Part shown: positions 7,089-15,635 of the stretch, piece after piece
How positions within the stretch are numbered: the first letter of the stretch is position 1
How the letters are laid out: each line of letters starts with the position of its first letter
Assembly: GCA_013285965.1 (NCBI GenBank)
Contig: JABDGQ010000004.1
Coordinates: forward strand, 1-36,291
Source: Chlamydiota bacterium
GTDB taxonomy: Bacteria; Chlamydiota; Chlamydiia; Chlamydiales; Parachlamydiaceae
Direction: 5' to 3'
Length of the DNA stretch: 36,291 nucleotides
Notes under the pieces: model-generated
Database searches by the model: none
The model's input: the letters and a program-made list of their open reading frames with translations, nothing else
Told to the model about the DNA's origin: nothing
Position numbers and translations under genes: made by a program

Positions 7089-7640
7089 TTATTCATTGTT
7101 AGTCAGCGCAGTAATGTCAGTCACTGTTGCTATTGCAGAGAGGTTAAACTCTGAGCTAACACTGGGTAAGGAATGTAATAGATCAATCATTTCTATGGCA
7201 CAACAAGCCGCTTCAGCACCTTTATTCCCACACTTACCACCGGCGCGATCCGTCGCCTGCTCCATAGTGTCAGTAGTCAATACGCCAAAAATTAGTGGCA
7301 GATCTATAGTCAAGCTCACTTGCGATATTCCAGCGGCACATTGCGAAGAAATATATTCAAAATGGGGTGTTTGACCACGTATGATTGCTCCTAAACAAAT
7401 AATCGCAGCATATTGTTTAGTCAGACCTAAACGCTTTGCAGTTAAGGCAATTTCAAACGCACCAGGTACCCAAACAATGGTGATAGCCCTTTTATCGATG
7501 CCATGTCTCTTTAATTCTTCTATGGCCCCTTGCAATAAATTTTGCGTAACGCAAGTATTAAAGCGGGAAACAACAATGGCAATCTGTACCTCTGACTTTA
7601 GTACAAGTTTACCACGATATTCAAGTGTTTGATTACTCAT
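7089..7640 (-). CDS. ribH: 6,7-dimethyl-8-ribityllumazine synthase
   Basis: 183 residues. It condenses 5-amino-6-ribitylaminouracil with 3,4-dihydroxy-2-butanone 4-phosphate, the penultimate step of riboflavin synthesis, as an oligomeric cytosolic enzyme. Diagnostic segments are IAIVVSRFNTCVT near residue 20, VPGAFEIALTAKRL, CLGAIIRGQTPHFEYI, and FGVLTTDTMEQATDRAGGKCGNKG. Its ATG overlaps the ribBA stop by four bases (ATGA), which implies coupled translation with its substrate-supplying enzyme. The C-terminus is about 25 residues longer than in E. coli RibH and looks unstructured. Confidence 0.93.
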   Translation of the reverse strand: MSNQTLEYRGKLVLKSEVQIAIVVSRFNTCVTQNLLQGAIEELKRHGIDKRAITIVWVPGAFEIALTAKRLGLTKQYAAIICLGAIIRGQTPHFEYISSQCAAGISQVSLTIDLPLIFGVLTTDTMEQATDRAGGKCGNKGAEAACCAIEMIDLLHSLPSVSSEFNLSAIATVTDITALTNNE

Positions 7641-8854
7641 AATATTTCTTGATCCAAATTTTCAAATAAATGCCCAAGTTTAACTTGCTTAGTTTTTAAA
7701 TAATTATAATTTTCTTTGGTTGTCTGCGTAACCAGTGGGACACGTTCTGAAATTATTAAATCATATCCGGCCAATCCCATATATTTGGCCGGATTATTGG
7801 TCATCAAGCGAATGGTAGATAATCCCAAATCAACCAAGATCTGTGCTCCTATTCCGTACTCGCGCATATCGACAGGCAAACCCAGCTCTAAATTAGCCTC
7901 AACTGTATCTCGCCCCAAATCCTGCAAATGATATGCTCTTAGTTTATGTCCTAAGCCAATACCTCGCCCTTCGTGCCCTCTTAAATATACCAAAACACCT
8001 TCTTGTCCTTTTTGAATATTTTCAAGGGCTAGAGCGAGCTGCTGACCACAATCGCATCTTTGCGAACCAAAAACATCGCCTGTTAAACATTCTGAATGCA
8101 TGCGCACTAAGACATCGGGTTTACCAGCTACTTCTCCTTTAACCAGGGCAATGTGTTGTATACCATCCAATTTTGATTCAAATACAATAGCTAAAAATTC
8201 CCCATACTTGGTAGTCAAACGGGCTTGTGAAAAACGGGAAACCAATTTTTCTTGCTTACGTCGCATACGTACAATGTCTGCTAAACTAATTAAAGGAATT
8301 TTGTGTTGTATGGCAAATTCTTTTAATTGTGGCAAACGCATCATCGTGCCATCATCATTGATCAATTCCCCTATAACGCTGGCAGGGTATAGGTTGGCCT
8401 GACGTGCCAAGTCGACAGCTGCTTCGGTATGACCAGCCCTTTTTAACACCCCACCCTCTGTATAGCGCAGAGGAAAGATATGTCCTGGACGAGCCAGATG
8501 TTGCGGTTTTGTGGTAGGATTAATCAAGGCCAAAATTGTTTTGGTTCGATCAGCCGATGATACTCCAGTGGTCGTCCCTTCAATTACATCTACTGAAACA
8601 GTAAAGGCAGTCTGTTTGCGATCAGTATTAGTTGCTACCATTTGTGGTAAATTTAACTCTTCCAATCGCTCTGAAAGCATTGGAAGACATAATATACCAG
8701 TCGTATGCCGAATCATAAAGGCCAGGGTGGCAGGCGTGGCTTTTTCAGCCGCTAATATTAAATCACCTTCGTTTTCCCGATTCTCATCATCAACTACAAT
8801 TACAAAACGTCCTTGTTTAGTTGCCTCTATGGCTTCTTCCACGCTATGCATCAT
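7637..8854 (-). CDS. ribBA: Bifunctional DHBP synthase / GTP cyclohydrolase II
   Basis: 405 residues, two fused enzymes. Residues 1-200 are 3,4-dihydroxy-2-butanone 4-phosphate synthase: DDENRENEGDLI, HTTGILCLPM, RPGHIFPLRYTEGGVLKRAGHTEA. Residues 205-400 are GTP cyclohydrolase II, with zinc ligands in SECLTGDVFGSQRCDCGQQ, then YLRGHEGRGIGL and REYGIGAQIL. Together they start both branches of riboflavin synthesis, from GTP and from ribulose 5-phosphate. All the motifs I can check are intact. It follows ribE by 16 bases and overlaps ribH by 4. No ribD is present in the window. Confidence 0.94.
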   Translation of the reverse strand: MMHSVEEAIEATKQGRFVIVVDDENRENEGDLILAAEKATPATLAFMIRHTTGILCLPMLSERLEELNLPQMVATNTDRKQTAFTVSVDVIEGTTTGVSSADRTKTILALINPTTKPQHLARPGHIFPLRYTEGGVLKRAGHTEAAVDLARQANLYPASVIGELINDDGTMMRLPQLKEFAIQHKIPLISLADIVRMRRKQEKLVSRFSQARLTTKYGEFLAIVFESKLDGIQHIALVKGEVAGKPDVLVRMHSECLTGDVFGSQRCDCGQQLALALENIQKGQEGVLVYLRGHEGRGIGLGHKLRAYHLQDLGRDTVEANLELGLPVDMREYGIGAQILVDLGLSTIRLMTNNPAKYMGLAGYDLIISERVPLVTQTTKENYNYLKTKQVKLGHLFENLDQEIL

Positions 8855-8870
8855 AATAAAAAGTCAATTG

Positions 8871-9476
8871 TTATAAAATTGTAGAATAGGGCTGTAATTT
8901 TTTTTCAAGATACTTGGCTATTAAATCAGTTTCCACATTAACTAGATCACCAATTTTTTTTAGAATCAACGTAGTATTTTTAGCAGTATGAGGAATAATA
9001 GCCAATGAAAATGATCTGTGTTGTAAGTGAGCAATCGTCAAACTAATGCCATCTATTGTTATTGACCCTTTTAATACAATATAAGGTAATAAATGTTCGG
9101 ACACTTCAATTGAAACCAACCACGAATCATTTTCAAGCTCTTGTTTGGCAATAATTGTACCAATATCATCGACATGACCTTGTACTAAATGCCCCCCTAA
9201 GCGATCTTGCAATCGCAAAGCCCTCTCTAAGTTTACGTAGTCGCCTACCTGTAAAGTTTTAAAATGTGTGCGTCGCAATGTTTCTTGCGTGATAAAACAT
9301 GTAAAATAGATAGCAAAGCAATTGGTAGCCGTTAAACAACAACCATTGACTGCAATAGAATCACCACTTTTTAAATCTTTTAAGATTTCTGTCGCCTGAA
9401 TATGTAAACAGAGTGCATCATTGAATACTTCGATACACTTAACTTGACCTAACTCTTCGATAAGACCTGTAAACAT
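8871..9476 (-). CDS. ribE: Riboflavin synthase, alpha chain
   Basis: 201 residues made of two lumazine-binding barrels. The first starts MFTGLIEELG and contains SIAVNGCCLTAT. The second starts at HLVQGHVDDIGT and contains SITIDGISLTIA. The enzyme dismutates two lumazines into riboflavin and a pyrimidine that RibH reuses. It is the first gene of the run ribE-ribBA-ribH-gpmA-nifS-nifU. A Shine-Dalgarno AGGG lies at about 9489-9486 (minus strand). I searched the leader for an FMN riboswitch and saw none of its conserved blocks. Confidence 0.93.
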   Translation of the reverse strand: MFTGLIEELGQVKCIEVFNDALCLHIQATEILKDLKSGDSIAVNGCCLTATNCFAIYFTCFITQETLRRTHFKTLQVGDYVNLERALRLQDRLGGHLVQGHVDDIGTIIAKQELENDSWLVSIEVSEHLLPYIVLKGSITIDGISLTIAHLQHRSFSLAIIPHTAKNTTLILKKIGDLVNVETDLIAKYLEKKLQPYSTIL

Positions 9477-9795
9477 ATAATAACCCTAAAAATTAAGAGA
9501 ACTAAAGTCTAATTTGTAATAGAAATTAAGCTGTTTGCACTGGACTTTCGCCTAAGCTAATTCTATGAGTCAGACTGTGGATTTGTCAAGTGGAATCGGT
9601 CATATGTAGAGTTCTTACTTCCAAAAATTAAAACGGTACATTATAATCACCCTATATGTCCCATGTATTTGAAGTTAATCTTCATAAGCCTTTCACAAAT
9701 GGTTTATCAATAGGTTGAGTGGTGCATCTCTATTGTACCAAAGATACTACTAGATAATGATTACAGGAGGCTAAACAAGTGCAAGGTCATTTAGA
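9477..9795. other. Divergent intergenic region between ribE and the PgpH-like gene
   Basis: 319 bases without a convincing gene, holding the leaders of two divergent units. I found no RFN/FMN riboswitch, tRNA or strong hairpin, and no convincing -35/-10 pair. At its right end is an AGGAGG at 9765-9770 followed by a GTG at 9779 that opens a 10-codon frame ending at 9811, overlapping the PgpH-like start. Confidence 0.5.
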
Positions 9796-11943
9796 ATGCC
9801 TGACGGAATAAGTTCTTTAGAAAATCAGCAAGAATTGAAATTTGCTGGTGAGCCTGGTTTTTTTGATAAAAGTGCCATAATTCGTTATTTTATCATTTTT
9901 ATTTTTGGTTCAACTCTGTTTATCTTTCTTCATTTTCGCGAAGTAAGAGTGCAAACATTGGAGCTTAATACTATATCGCCTAATTATATTGTGGCGCAAG
10001 TTGACTTTGATTTTCCAGATGAAGAAGCTACTTTAATCTCACGCCAAAATGCCCTGCGTGATATTGGCAAAATATATCGTTTAGCGCCCAGAGAAGTGCA
10101 TGAAAAAAAAATAGAGCTGGATAGCTTTCTTGCTGATAATCCAAATTTGCTCAAGCAATTCGAAAATATCTCTAACCAAGAATTCTATCAAAACGTCGAT
10201 AATCTGGAGCAAGTCTTATTACTTTTGCGCATTACCGACTTGCATACCTTAGAGAAATTAAAAACTTATGGCTTTAACACCGCTGATTATCAAGTTTACA
10301 ATATTAATGCCTGGACAGACACAAACACCTTACCCAATACAATTTTAGAAAATATTGAAAAAAACCATTTAGCAAACAATAGCCATAAGGCTACGACAAC
10401 TAGTTTGATAACCGAATTTTTTAAAAATACCAGTTGGAATCTTGAAGAAGATTCAGCTTCAGAACGTCTTCTGCTTAAAAGGATCCAGAGCAGCATTCCA
10501 GAGAAAATTGCCCATATAAATGCCGGCAGTCGAATCATCGATCAAGGTGATAAAGTCAATTCACGCCATGTCGCTATGTTATATGCTATGAAACAGACAC
10601 TCGGCGATCAACGTCACCTCTTCCACCCACTAACATTATTAGGGACTTTAATAATGACCCTACTACTAGGTGGTATTTTCCTAAGTTATTTTAAACTCAA
10701 TCAATCGAGCATATATTCATCTAATCGTAAATTGTTTTTAATCGTAATTATTTTTGCCACCACTTTATATGTATTAAAATCAACTGAATTATTCTTATTA
10801 AATTCAAAATACAATTTGATGGAAATAATTCGTTATCCATTATTCATTCCGCTCGCTGCCATCTTGGTAGCAAATTTAATCAATACAAGTGTGGCAGCTT
10901 TTATTAGCGGTTTTCTTACCATTATAGCCGTTATTGCTTTAGCATTTGATTGGGAAGGCTTCTTAATTTTAAATGTTGTAGTTTCATTGGTGGTTATCCT
11001 AAGCACACATTCATTGCGCAGACGTAAAGAAATTTTCCTTGTTTGTGTAAAAGGAGGGTTATGTGCAGTAGCTGCGATTATCGCTTTACATCTTTACAAT
11101 GACAACCTAGGTTCATGGTCTATACTAACAGATGTATTGAGTGCCAACTTTTTTATGATTTTAACGGCTATTCTTGTTGCCGGCATCCTTCCGCTGCTAG
11201 AAGTAGGCTTTAAAATCATGACAGACGTAGCCTTAATAGAGTATATGGACCCGCACAATGATTTGTTACAACGTTTGACAATCGAAGCTCCAGGTACTTA
11301 TCAACATTCAGTAGTGGTCGGTTATTTAGCTGAGGCGGCCGCGCTAGCCATTGGTGCTAATAGTTTGTTTTGTCGCGTAGCTTCGCTATATCACGATATT
11401 GGCAAAATGATAACCTCACAATATTTCACAGAAAACCAACTTAACGAAGTTGATATCCATCAATTGTTAACTCCCCAAGAATCAGCACATGTGATCATGG
11501 AACATGTCATGGAAGGTGTAGCCTTAGGAAGAGAGGCTGGTTTACCTGAACCTATTATAGATATTATCAAACAACATCATGGCACAACTTTAGTCTATTT
11601 TTTCTACCGCAAAGAAATAGATCGCATGGGTGGCGATGCCGGTAAGGTGGATGCCAAAGAATTCCGTTACACTGGCCCCAAACCACGCAGCAAAGAAGCT
11701 GGCATTATCATGCTAGCAGACTCTTTTGAAGCAGCCTCACGTTCGCTAGAGACAATTGATGAAGCTAATTTGACAATTTTAATGGAGAGATTGGCACGTG
11801 ATAAAATTGATGATGGCCAGTTCGATCAATGTTTGCTGACATTTGAAGAGTTGTCGGTTGTCAAAAATGTTTTAATAAAAACATTTCTGGCAGTTGGGCA
11901 TACGCGCATTAAATATCCCCTAGCTAATCGATTGATGACCTAA
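9796..11943 (+). CDS. PgpH-like 7TMR-HD phosphohydrolase (candidate c-di-AMP phosphodiesterase)
   Basis: 715 residues. One membrane helix at 28-46 (YFIIFIFGSTLFIFL) is followed by an extracytoplasmic 7TMR-HDED-type region to about 270 (DFDFPDEEATLISRQNAL, then INAGSRIIDQGDKV). About seven membrane helices span 275-480, and a cytoplasmic HD domain runs from about 490: TYQHSVVVGYLAEAA, YHDIGKM with His533-Asp534, then KQHHGTTLV. The characterised relatives (Listeria PgpH) cleave cyclic di-AMP, and Chlamydiae make c-di-AMP, so that activity is the best inference. ATG 9796 has only a weak AAGG (9783-9786), whereas a stronger AGGAGG lies 25 bases upstream in front of a short out-of-frame GTG frame. 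The DEAD-box gene follows after 39 bases. Confidence 0.88.
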   Translation: MPDGISSLENQQELKFAGEPGFFDKSAIIRYFIIFIFGSTLFIFLHFREVRVQTLELNTISPNYIVAQVDFDFPDEEATLISRQNALRDIGKIYRLAPREVHEKKIELDSFLADNPNLLKQFENISNQEFYQNVDNLEQVLLLLRITDLHTLEKLKTYGFNTADYQVYNINAWTDTNTLPNTILENIEKNHLANNSHKATTTSLITEFFKNTSWNLEEDSASERLLLKRIQSSIPEKIAHINAGSRIIDQGDKVNSRHVAMLYAMKQTLGDQRHLFHPLTLLGTLIMTLLLGGIFLSYFKLNQSSIYSSNRKLFLIVIIFATTLYVLKSTELFLLNSKYNLMEIIRYPLFIPLAAILVANLINTSVAAFISGFLTIIAVIALAFDWEGFLILNVVVSLVVILSTHSLRRRKEIFLVCVKGGLCAVAAIIALHLYNDNLGSWSILTDVLSANFFMILTAILVAGILPLLEVGFKIMTDVALIEYMDPHNDLLQRLTIEAPGTYQHSVVVGYLAEAAALAIGANSLFCRVASLYHDIGKMITSQYFTENQLNEVDIHQLLTPQESAHVIMEHVMEGVALGREAGLPEPIIDIIKQHHGTTLVYFFYRKEIDRMGGDAGKVDAKEFRYTGPKPRSKEAGIIMLADSFEAASRSLETIDEANLTILMERLARDKIDDGQFDQCLLTFEELSVVKNVLIKTFLAVGHTRIKYPLANRLMT

Positions 11944-11982
11944 TAATTTGATATTATAAAAATTGAACTAAAGTTTTCTCTT

Positions 11983-13167
11983 ATGACTAATGAAGATCAA
12001 GCTACGGATCTATCAGGTTTTGCAGTCTTCCAATTGGACGATCTGATTTTGAAAGCCTTGAAAAAAATGAATTTTATAAATCCCTCACCAATTCAAAAAG
12101 AAGCGATACCTCTAATTTTACAAAATAAAGATTTGATTTCGCTCGCTCAAACTGGATCGGGGAAAACCGCTACTTGCGCTATTCCAATATGTAATCAAAT
12201 AGATCTTACTAACAACGGCATTCAAGCTTTAATCATTGTACCCACTCGTGAATTAGCACTGCAATATGCGACGGAAACACAAAAAATTGGTATATATAAA
12301 GGGGTGAAAGCATTTGCTATCTTTGGTGGAGAAGATGCTTCATTGCAACAATCTAAATTAAAACATGGGGTGCATGTATTGATTGCTACGCCAGGTAGAT
12401 TAATTGATTTTATTCATGCACAGTTAATCGACTTATCTAATGTCTCCACTTTAATATTGGATGAAGCTGATGAGATGTTGAGTATGGGTTTTTATGACGA
12501 TTTAGAATTTATCATTCAGTGCCTTGTACATAAACATCAGACATTGCTTTTTTCAGCCACTATGCCTCCAGCTATCGCTAAATTAGCCAAATTACATATG
12601 CATATGCCGCAAGAAATAAATTTAATAAGCCAACAAGTCAGTCCAAAATTAATTGAGCATCGTTTTGCATTTGCCCCCTTACATCATAAAGAGAGTACTT
12701 TACTAAAGCTCTTAGAGCAACTTACACCTGTCCAGGCTATTATATTTTGTCATTCGCGCATACAAGTAGAGAAGATCTATACGATGCTACGAAAACATAC
12801 CGCAGGTGTTGATTTTTTGCATGCTGGTTTAAGTCAAGATATACGCAAAATTGTGACACAAAAATTTCGCTCAGGTAAAATTAAATTTTTGGTGGCCACT
12901 GACATTGTGGCAAGAGGCTTAGATTTTTCCCATGTAAGTCATGTCTTCATTTATCAACTACCAAAAACACCAGAGAATTATGTGCATCGGGCTGGCAGAA
13001 CAGGTCGCTATGACAAAGCAGGAATGGTAATTTCACTAGTCGCTCAAAATGAGCTTTTGGTTTTAAAAAGCATGCTGCAGCACATCAATCAAGAAGCGAT
13101 ATGGTTGGGAGAAGCCCCTCCAAAAAACCAAAACAGATCTTTTAGAATGACTCCAAATCGCAATTAG
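11983..13167 (+). CDS. DEAD-box ATP-dependent RNA helicase
   Basis: 394 residues with the complete motif set: the Q motif NPSPIQKEAIPLIL, motif I AQTGSGKTA, Ia PTRELA, Ib TPGRLIDF, II DEAD at residues 160-163, III SATMP, V ATDIVARGLDF, and VI HRAGRTGR. It resembles the short RhlE/CshA-like type with a minimal C-terminal tail and would unwind RNA in ribosome assembly or decay. The last 214 bases of this gene (from about codon 324) were copied with the neighbouring coiled-coil gene. Two copies of that 3' piece lie at 15282-15497 and 20082-20297, and a trace at 17803-17829. This copy is the only complete one. Confidence 0.93.
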   Translation: MTNEDQATDLSGFAVFQLDDLILKALKKMNFINPSPIQKEAIPLILQNKDLISLAQTGSGKTATCAIPICNQIDLTNNGIQALIIVPTRELALQYATETQKIGIYKGVKAFAIFGGEDASLQQSKLKHGVHVLIATPGRLIDFIHAQLIDLSNVSTLILDEADEMLSMGFYDDLEFIIQCLVHKHQTLLFSATMPPAIAKLAKLHMHMPQEINLISQQVSPKLIEHRFAFAPLHHKESTLLKLLEQLTPVQAIIFCHSRIQVEKIYTMLRKHTAGVDFLHAGLSQDIRKIVTQKFRSGKIKFLVATDIVARGLDFSHVSHVFIYQLPKTPENYVHRAGRTGRYDKAGMVISLVAQNELLVLKSMLQHINQEAIWLGEAPPKNQNRSFRMTPNRN

Positions 13168-13289
13168 ACTTCTTTTAAACTGGCTTTTCTTGGAAAAATT
13201 GATATTTTTTGAGTAGATTTGATTCCAAATTTTAACAAATAAATGTAGTTTACAAATAAGTCTATTAAAATCATAACCATAACTTAGCT

Positions 13290-14828
13290 TCAGGCAGCAG
13301 CTCTTTTATAGGTGGCTATGCCACGCACTATATCTGGTAGTCGCGCTGAGATACCTTTTATACTGTAAATCATTTTGGTCTGATGTTCAGCGTAATCATT
13401 ACCATCTCTCTGAAATTTAGAAGTATAAGAAATACCTAAACTTTTCATTTTAGTTTGGTAAAAGCGAGCTCTTGAATCGGCCTGCTCGTCTGCATTGTTA
13501 AATTGCAGCCAAACGGTAGAAGCCTCCATTAACTCGGCTGTTAAAAATGCTAACACTAGCAATCTGCTACCTAGATGTTCTTTGTGACTTCTATAATCTT
13601 TGTGTACGGATAGATATTTTACCCCTACCCCTTCTTCTAATTCATTTTTGCATCCTAAAAATACATAGCCACGTACATTATTATTTTCATCCACAGCTAA
13701 TATTGTAGGATAAACATACAAAGATCCTGATGTACAGTGCATTCCTACTTGAGATTCTGTCTCAATCTCATTTATTAAGCTACAATGAGCGGCCCTTTGC
13801 TCTGAGCTTAATTGTGTAGCATAAAGCAATTTAATCTTATAACCATAGTTTAACGGCGATTCCAAGAGGTTAATACAGGCGGCAATTTTAGTTATATCTA
13901 TAATTTGGCCAATTTTGTTTGCATGTACATTAGCTTTATGGGCACACTCACTAGCCTTAATACTGTGTCTCCAACAATCGTAATAATTCCACTTTTCCCT
14001 TATTTCTTTACACCTTGCTATTGCTGCATGGGCTTTTTTGTAAGCAGCTTCGGTCTTCTCCACGGCCAGCTCAGCTTCTTGCATGGATTGCGCAGCACTT
14101 TTAGCGGCTATTTCAGCATTTTTAGCGGCTATTCCAGCATTTTCAGCAACTTGTTGGGCTCTTTTTAAAGTTGTCATTGCGTTCAATTTTTTTTGCATTT
14201 CTTCCACAAGTGTACGCACTCGATTTAACGCCGTTTCCCCAATATTACTCATTTGCTGTGCTAAAAAGTAGCTTTTAAATTCCTCCAATGTTTTAACAGT
14301 AAAGCCTGGGATTTTATTTTCACGATTTCTCTCTATCTGCTTATACTTATCTATAGACTCTTTATGCGCTTTTACTTGCTCTTCTTGAAAATTTTTTGCC
14401 TGAGCCAAAATTTCTTTTAAACCTTCAATCCTTTCCCCAAGGGCGAGTTGGCTTAATGCAGCTACTTTTTTATTAAATTCTGCTATTTGTCTATCTACAT
14501 TTTCGAGAATGTGAGCGTTATCTTCTTTAATCTTAGCCGCAAGCAGCTTTTTCTCTTCTAGCTCTGCTTTTTCCTGTCTCTTTAATTCACTTAAAATTAC
14601 AAAAGATCTATTTAATTTATCACTAAAATCTGAAAAAAACAAAACTTTAAACAATAAAAAAACTTTTCTTGCCAATATATCTATCACACTAGACTGCAGG
14701 ATATTATTTGATTGATAATTTTCTTGTCTCAATGAATTGATATTTTCAATACCCAAAAAAATTAAATCGGCTTCATAAGCGTTATCTAAGCTCGAACCAA
14801 ATAAAATATTATTAAAAGACGTTTGCAT
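13290..14828 (-). CDS. Coiled-coil protein with GNAT-like C-terminus, copy A
   Basis: 512 residues, first of four tandem paralogues. Residues 1-83 are nearly identical in all copies and include a hydrophobic patch, ARKVFLLFKVLFFSDF. Residues 84-310 are predicted long helices with coiled-coil and Ala-rich repeats (AENAGIAAKNAEIAAKSAAQ at 229-248). Residues 332-492 have a GNAT-like pattern: TILAVDENNNVRGYVFLG, then VKYLSVHKDYRSHKEHLGSRLL at 403-424, then WLQFNN and ARFYQTKMKSLGI. The acetyl-CoA loop (R/QxxGxG/A) is degenerate and carries a two-residue insert. An acetyltransferase with a helical targeting arm is plausible, but catalysis is unproven and I know no named family. Copy A lacks the Pro/Thr linker of C and D. 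A near-consensus promoter lies 43-72 bases upstream; no strong Shine-Dalgarno is visible (AGGG about 11 bases before the ATG). Confidence 0.75.
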   Translation of the reverse strand: MQTSFNNILFGSSLDNAYEADLIFLGIENINSLRQENYQSNNILQSSVIDILARKVFLLFKVLFFSDFSDKLNRSFVILSELKRQEKAELEEKKLLAAKIKEDNAHILENVDRQIAEFNKKVAALSQLALGERIEGLKEILAQAKNFQEEQVKAHKESIDKYKQIERNRENKIPGFTVKTLEEFKSYFLAQQMSNIGETALNRVRTLVEEMQKKLNAMTTLKRAQQVAENAGIAAKNAEIAAKSAAQSMQEAELAVEKTEAAYKKAHAAIARCKEIREKWNYYDCWRHSIKASECAHKANVHANKIGQIIDITKIAACINLLESPLNYGYKIKLLYATQLSSEQRAAHCSLINEIETESQVGMHCTSGSLYVYPTILAVDENNNVRGYVFLGCKNELEEGVGVKYLSVHKDYRSHKEHLGSRLLVLAFLTAELMEASTVWLQFNNADEQADSRARFYQTKMKSLGISYTSKFQRDGNDYAEHQTKMIYSIKGISARLPDIVRGIATYKRAAA

Positions 14829-14870
14829 AGAATAAACAACCCTATTATATGATAATAAATATATAAGCTA

Positions 14871-14900
14871 ATTATACTATAAACAAATCAATGATGTAAA
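14871..14900 (-). promoter_or_regulatory. Promoter of copy A
   Basis: On the minus strand, TTTACA (14900 to 14895), an 18-bp spacer and a perfect TATAAT (14876 to 14871). The predicted start is near 14864, giving a leader of about 36 bases. The same arrangement precedes all four paralogues. Confidence 0.7.
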
Positions 14901-14911
14901 GTACGAAACAA

Positions 14912-14945
14912 AGTGTTATTGAAATTAAAATTTCAATAACATTCT
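14912..14945 (-). terminator. Degenerate copy of the CADD terminator hairpin
   Basis: The core GTTATTGAAATT pairs perfectly with AATTTCAATAAC across two bases. It copies the perfect hairpin downstream of the intact CADD gene (22209-22244), with the outer stem partly eroded. Here it follows a dead CADD fragment and precedes the promoter of copy A. Confidence 0.55.
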
Positions 14946-14952
14946 AGCAAAT

Positions 14953-15281
14953 TTAATTTTGTGTAGTAGCGTAAGTGCTGATTTGATAAGTTTTACAAAG
15001 GCCGGATAAAAAATTCCGCCGTCAATACTTTCTTTAGGATCTCTAATGCTTTTTGACTATTGCTGACCTCAACATTTCTTGCCAGTAAAGCGCGCTATAA
15101 TGTTTTTGTAAGCCATCCATTTTAGAAATACAAATTGCTGGAATTTGACTTTCATATGAATATAATGCTACAACACCTTGTGAAAGCAATTCTTTACCAC
15201 AAATATCACCAAATGTAGCTATAAAGTATTTCATTTCTTCATTAGGCAAATGTTCACACATTTCCTCTTCTGTTACACCTA
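14953..15281 (-). pseudogene. CADD 3' fragment (scar 1)
   Basis: This corresponds to CADD codons from about 100 to the stop (intact gene at 22252-22953). GVTEEEMCEHLPNEEMKYFIATFGD and ALYSYESQIPAICISKMDGLQKHY are kept. A deletion after KHY then removes the segment with metal ligands His174, Asp178 and His181 and shifts the frame. The peptide readable from 15366 is a chimera whose first third is antisense helicase, so it is not a gene. Confidence 0.85.
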
Positions 15282-15497
15282 TATCAACTACCAAAAACAC
15301 CAGAGAATTATGTGCATCGGGCTGGCAGAACAGGTCGCTATGACAAAGCAGGAATGGTAATTTCACTAGTCGCTCAAAATGAGCTTTTGGTTTTAAAAAG
15401 CATGCTGCAGCACATCAATCAAGAAGCGATATGGTTGGGAGAAGCCCCTCCAAAAAACCAAAACAGATCTTTTAGAATGACTCCAAATCGCAATTAG
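15282..15497 (+). pseudogene. DEAD-box helicase 3' fragment (scar 1)
   Basis: A copy of the last 72 codons of the helicase, including HRAGRTGR and the TAG stop; I see no differences from 12952-13167. It directly abuts the CADD fragment at 15281/15282 and has no helicase core. A GTG-initiated 61-codon frame exists in it but has no evident ribosome site. Confidence 0.88.
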
Positions 15498-15635
15498 ACT
15501 TCTTTTAAACTGGCTTTTCTTGGAAAAATTGATATTTTTTGAGTAGATTTGATTCCAAATTTTAACAAATAAATGTAGTTTACAAAGAAGTCTATTAAAG
15601 TCATAACCATAACTTAGTTTCAGGCAGCAGCCCTT

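Larger units (their letters stand above)
12952..15281. repeat. Tandem amplification unit 1 (helicase 3' end, coiled-coil/GNAT gene A, CADD fragment)
   Basis: First of four copies of a roughly 2.3-kb unit. Its left end is the homology start inside the intact helicase gene, and its right end is the joint where CADD-derived sequence stops. Order inside is helicase 3' end (+), coiled-coil/GNAT gene (-), promoter, stem-loop, CADD 3' part (-). The other units start at 15282, about 17803 and 20082. Confidence 0.88.

Noticed and set aside
9477-9795. FMN riboswitch expected upstream of a riboflavin operon
   Set aside because: None of the conserved RFN blocks could be found on the minus strand.
15043-15366. 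107-codon minus-strand frame with CADD similarity
   Set aside because: Its first third is antisense to the helicase piece, and its end is frameshifted past a deletion. It is a chimeric accident across a scar.
15312-15497. 61-codon HRAGRTGR frames in two scars as small RNA-binding proteins
   Set aside because: They are the trailing end of the helicase with a chance GTG or ATG start, no ribosome site, and no helicase core.
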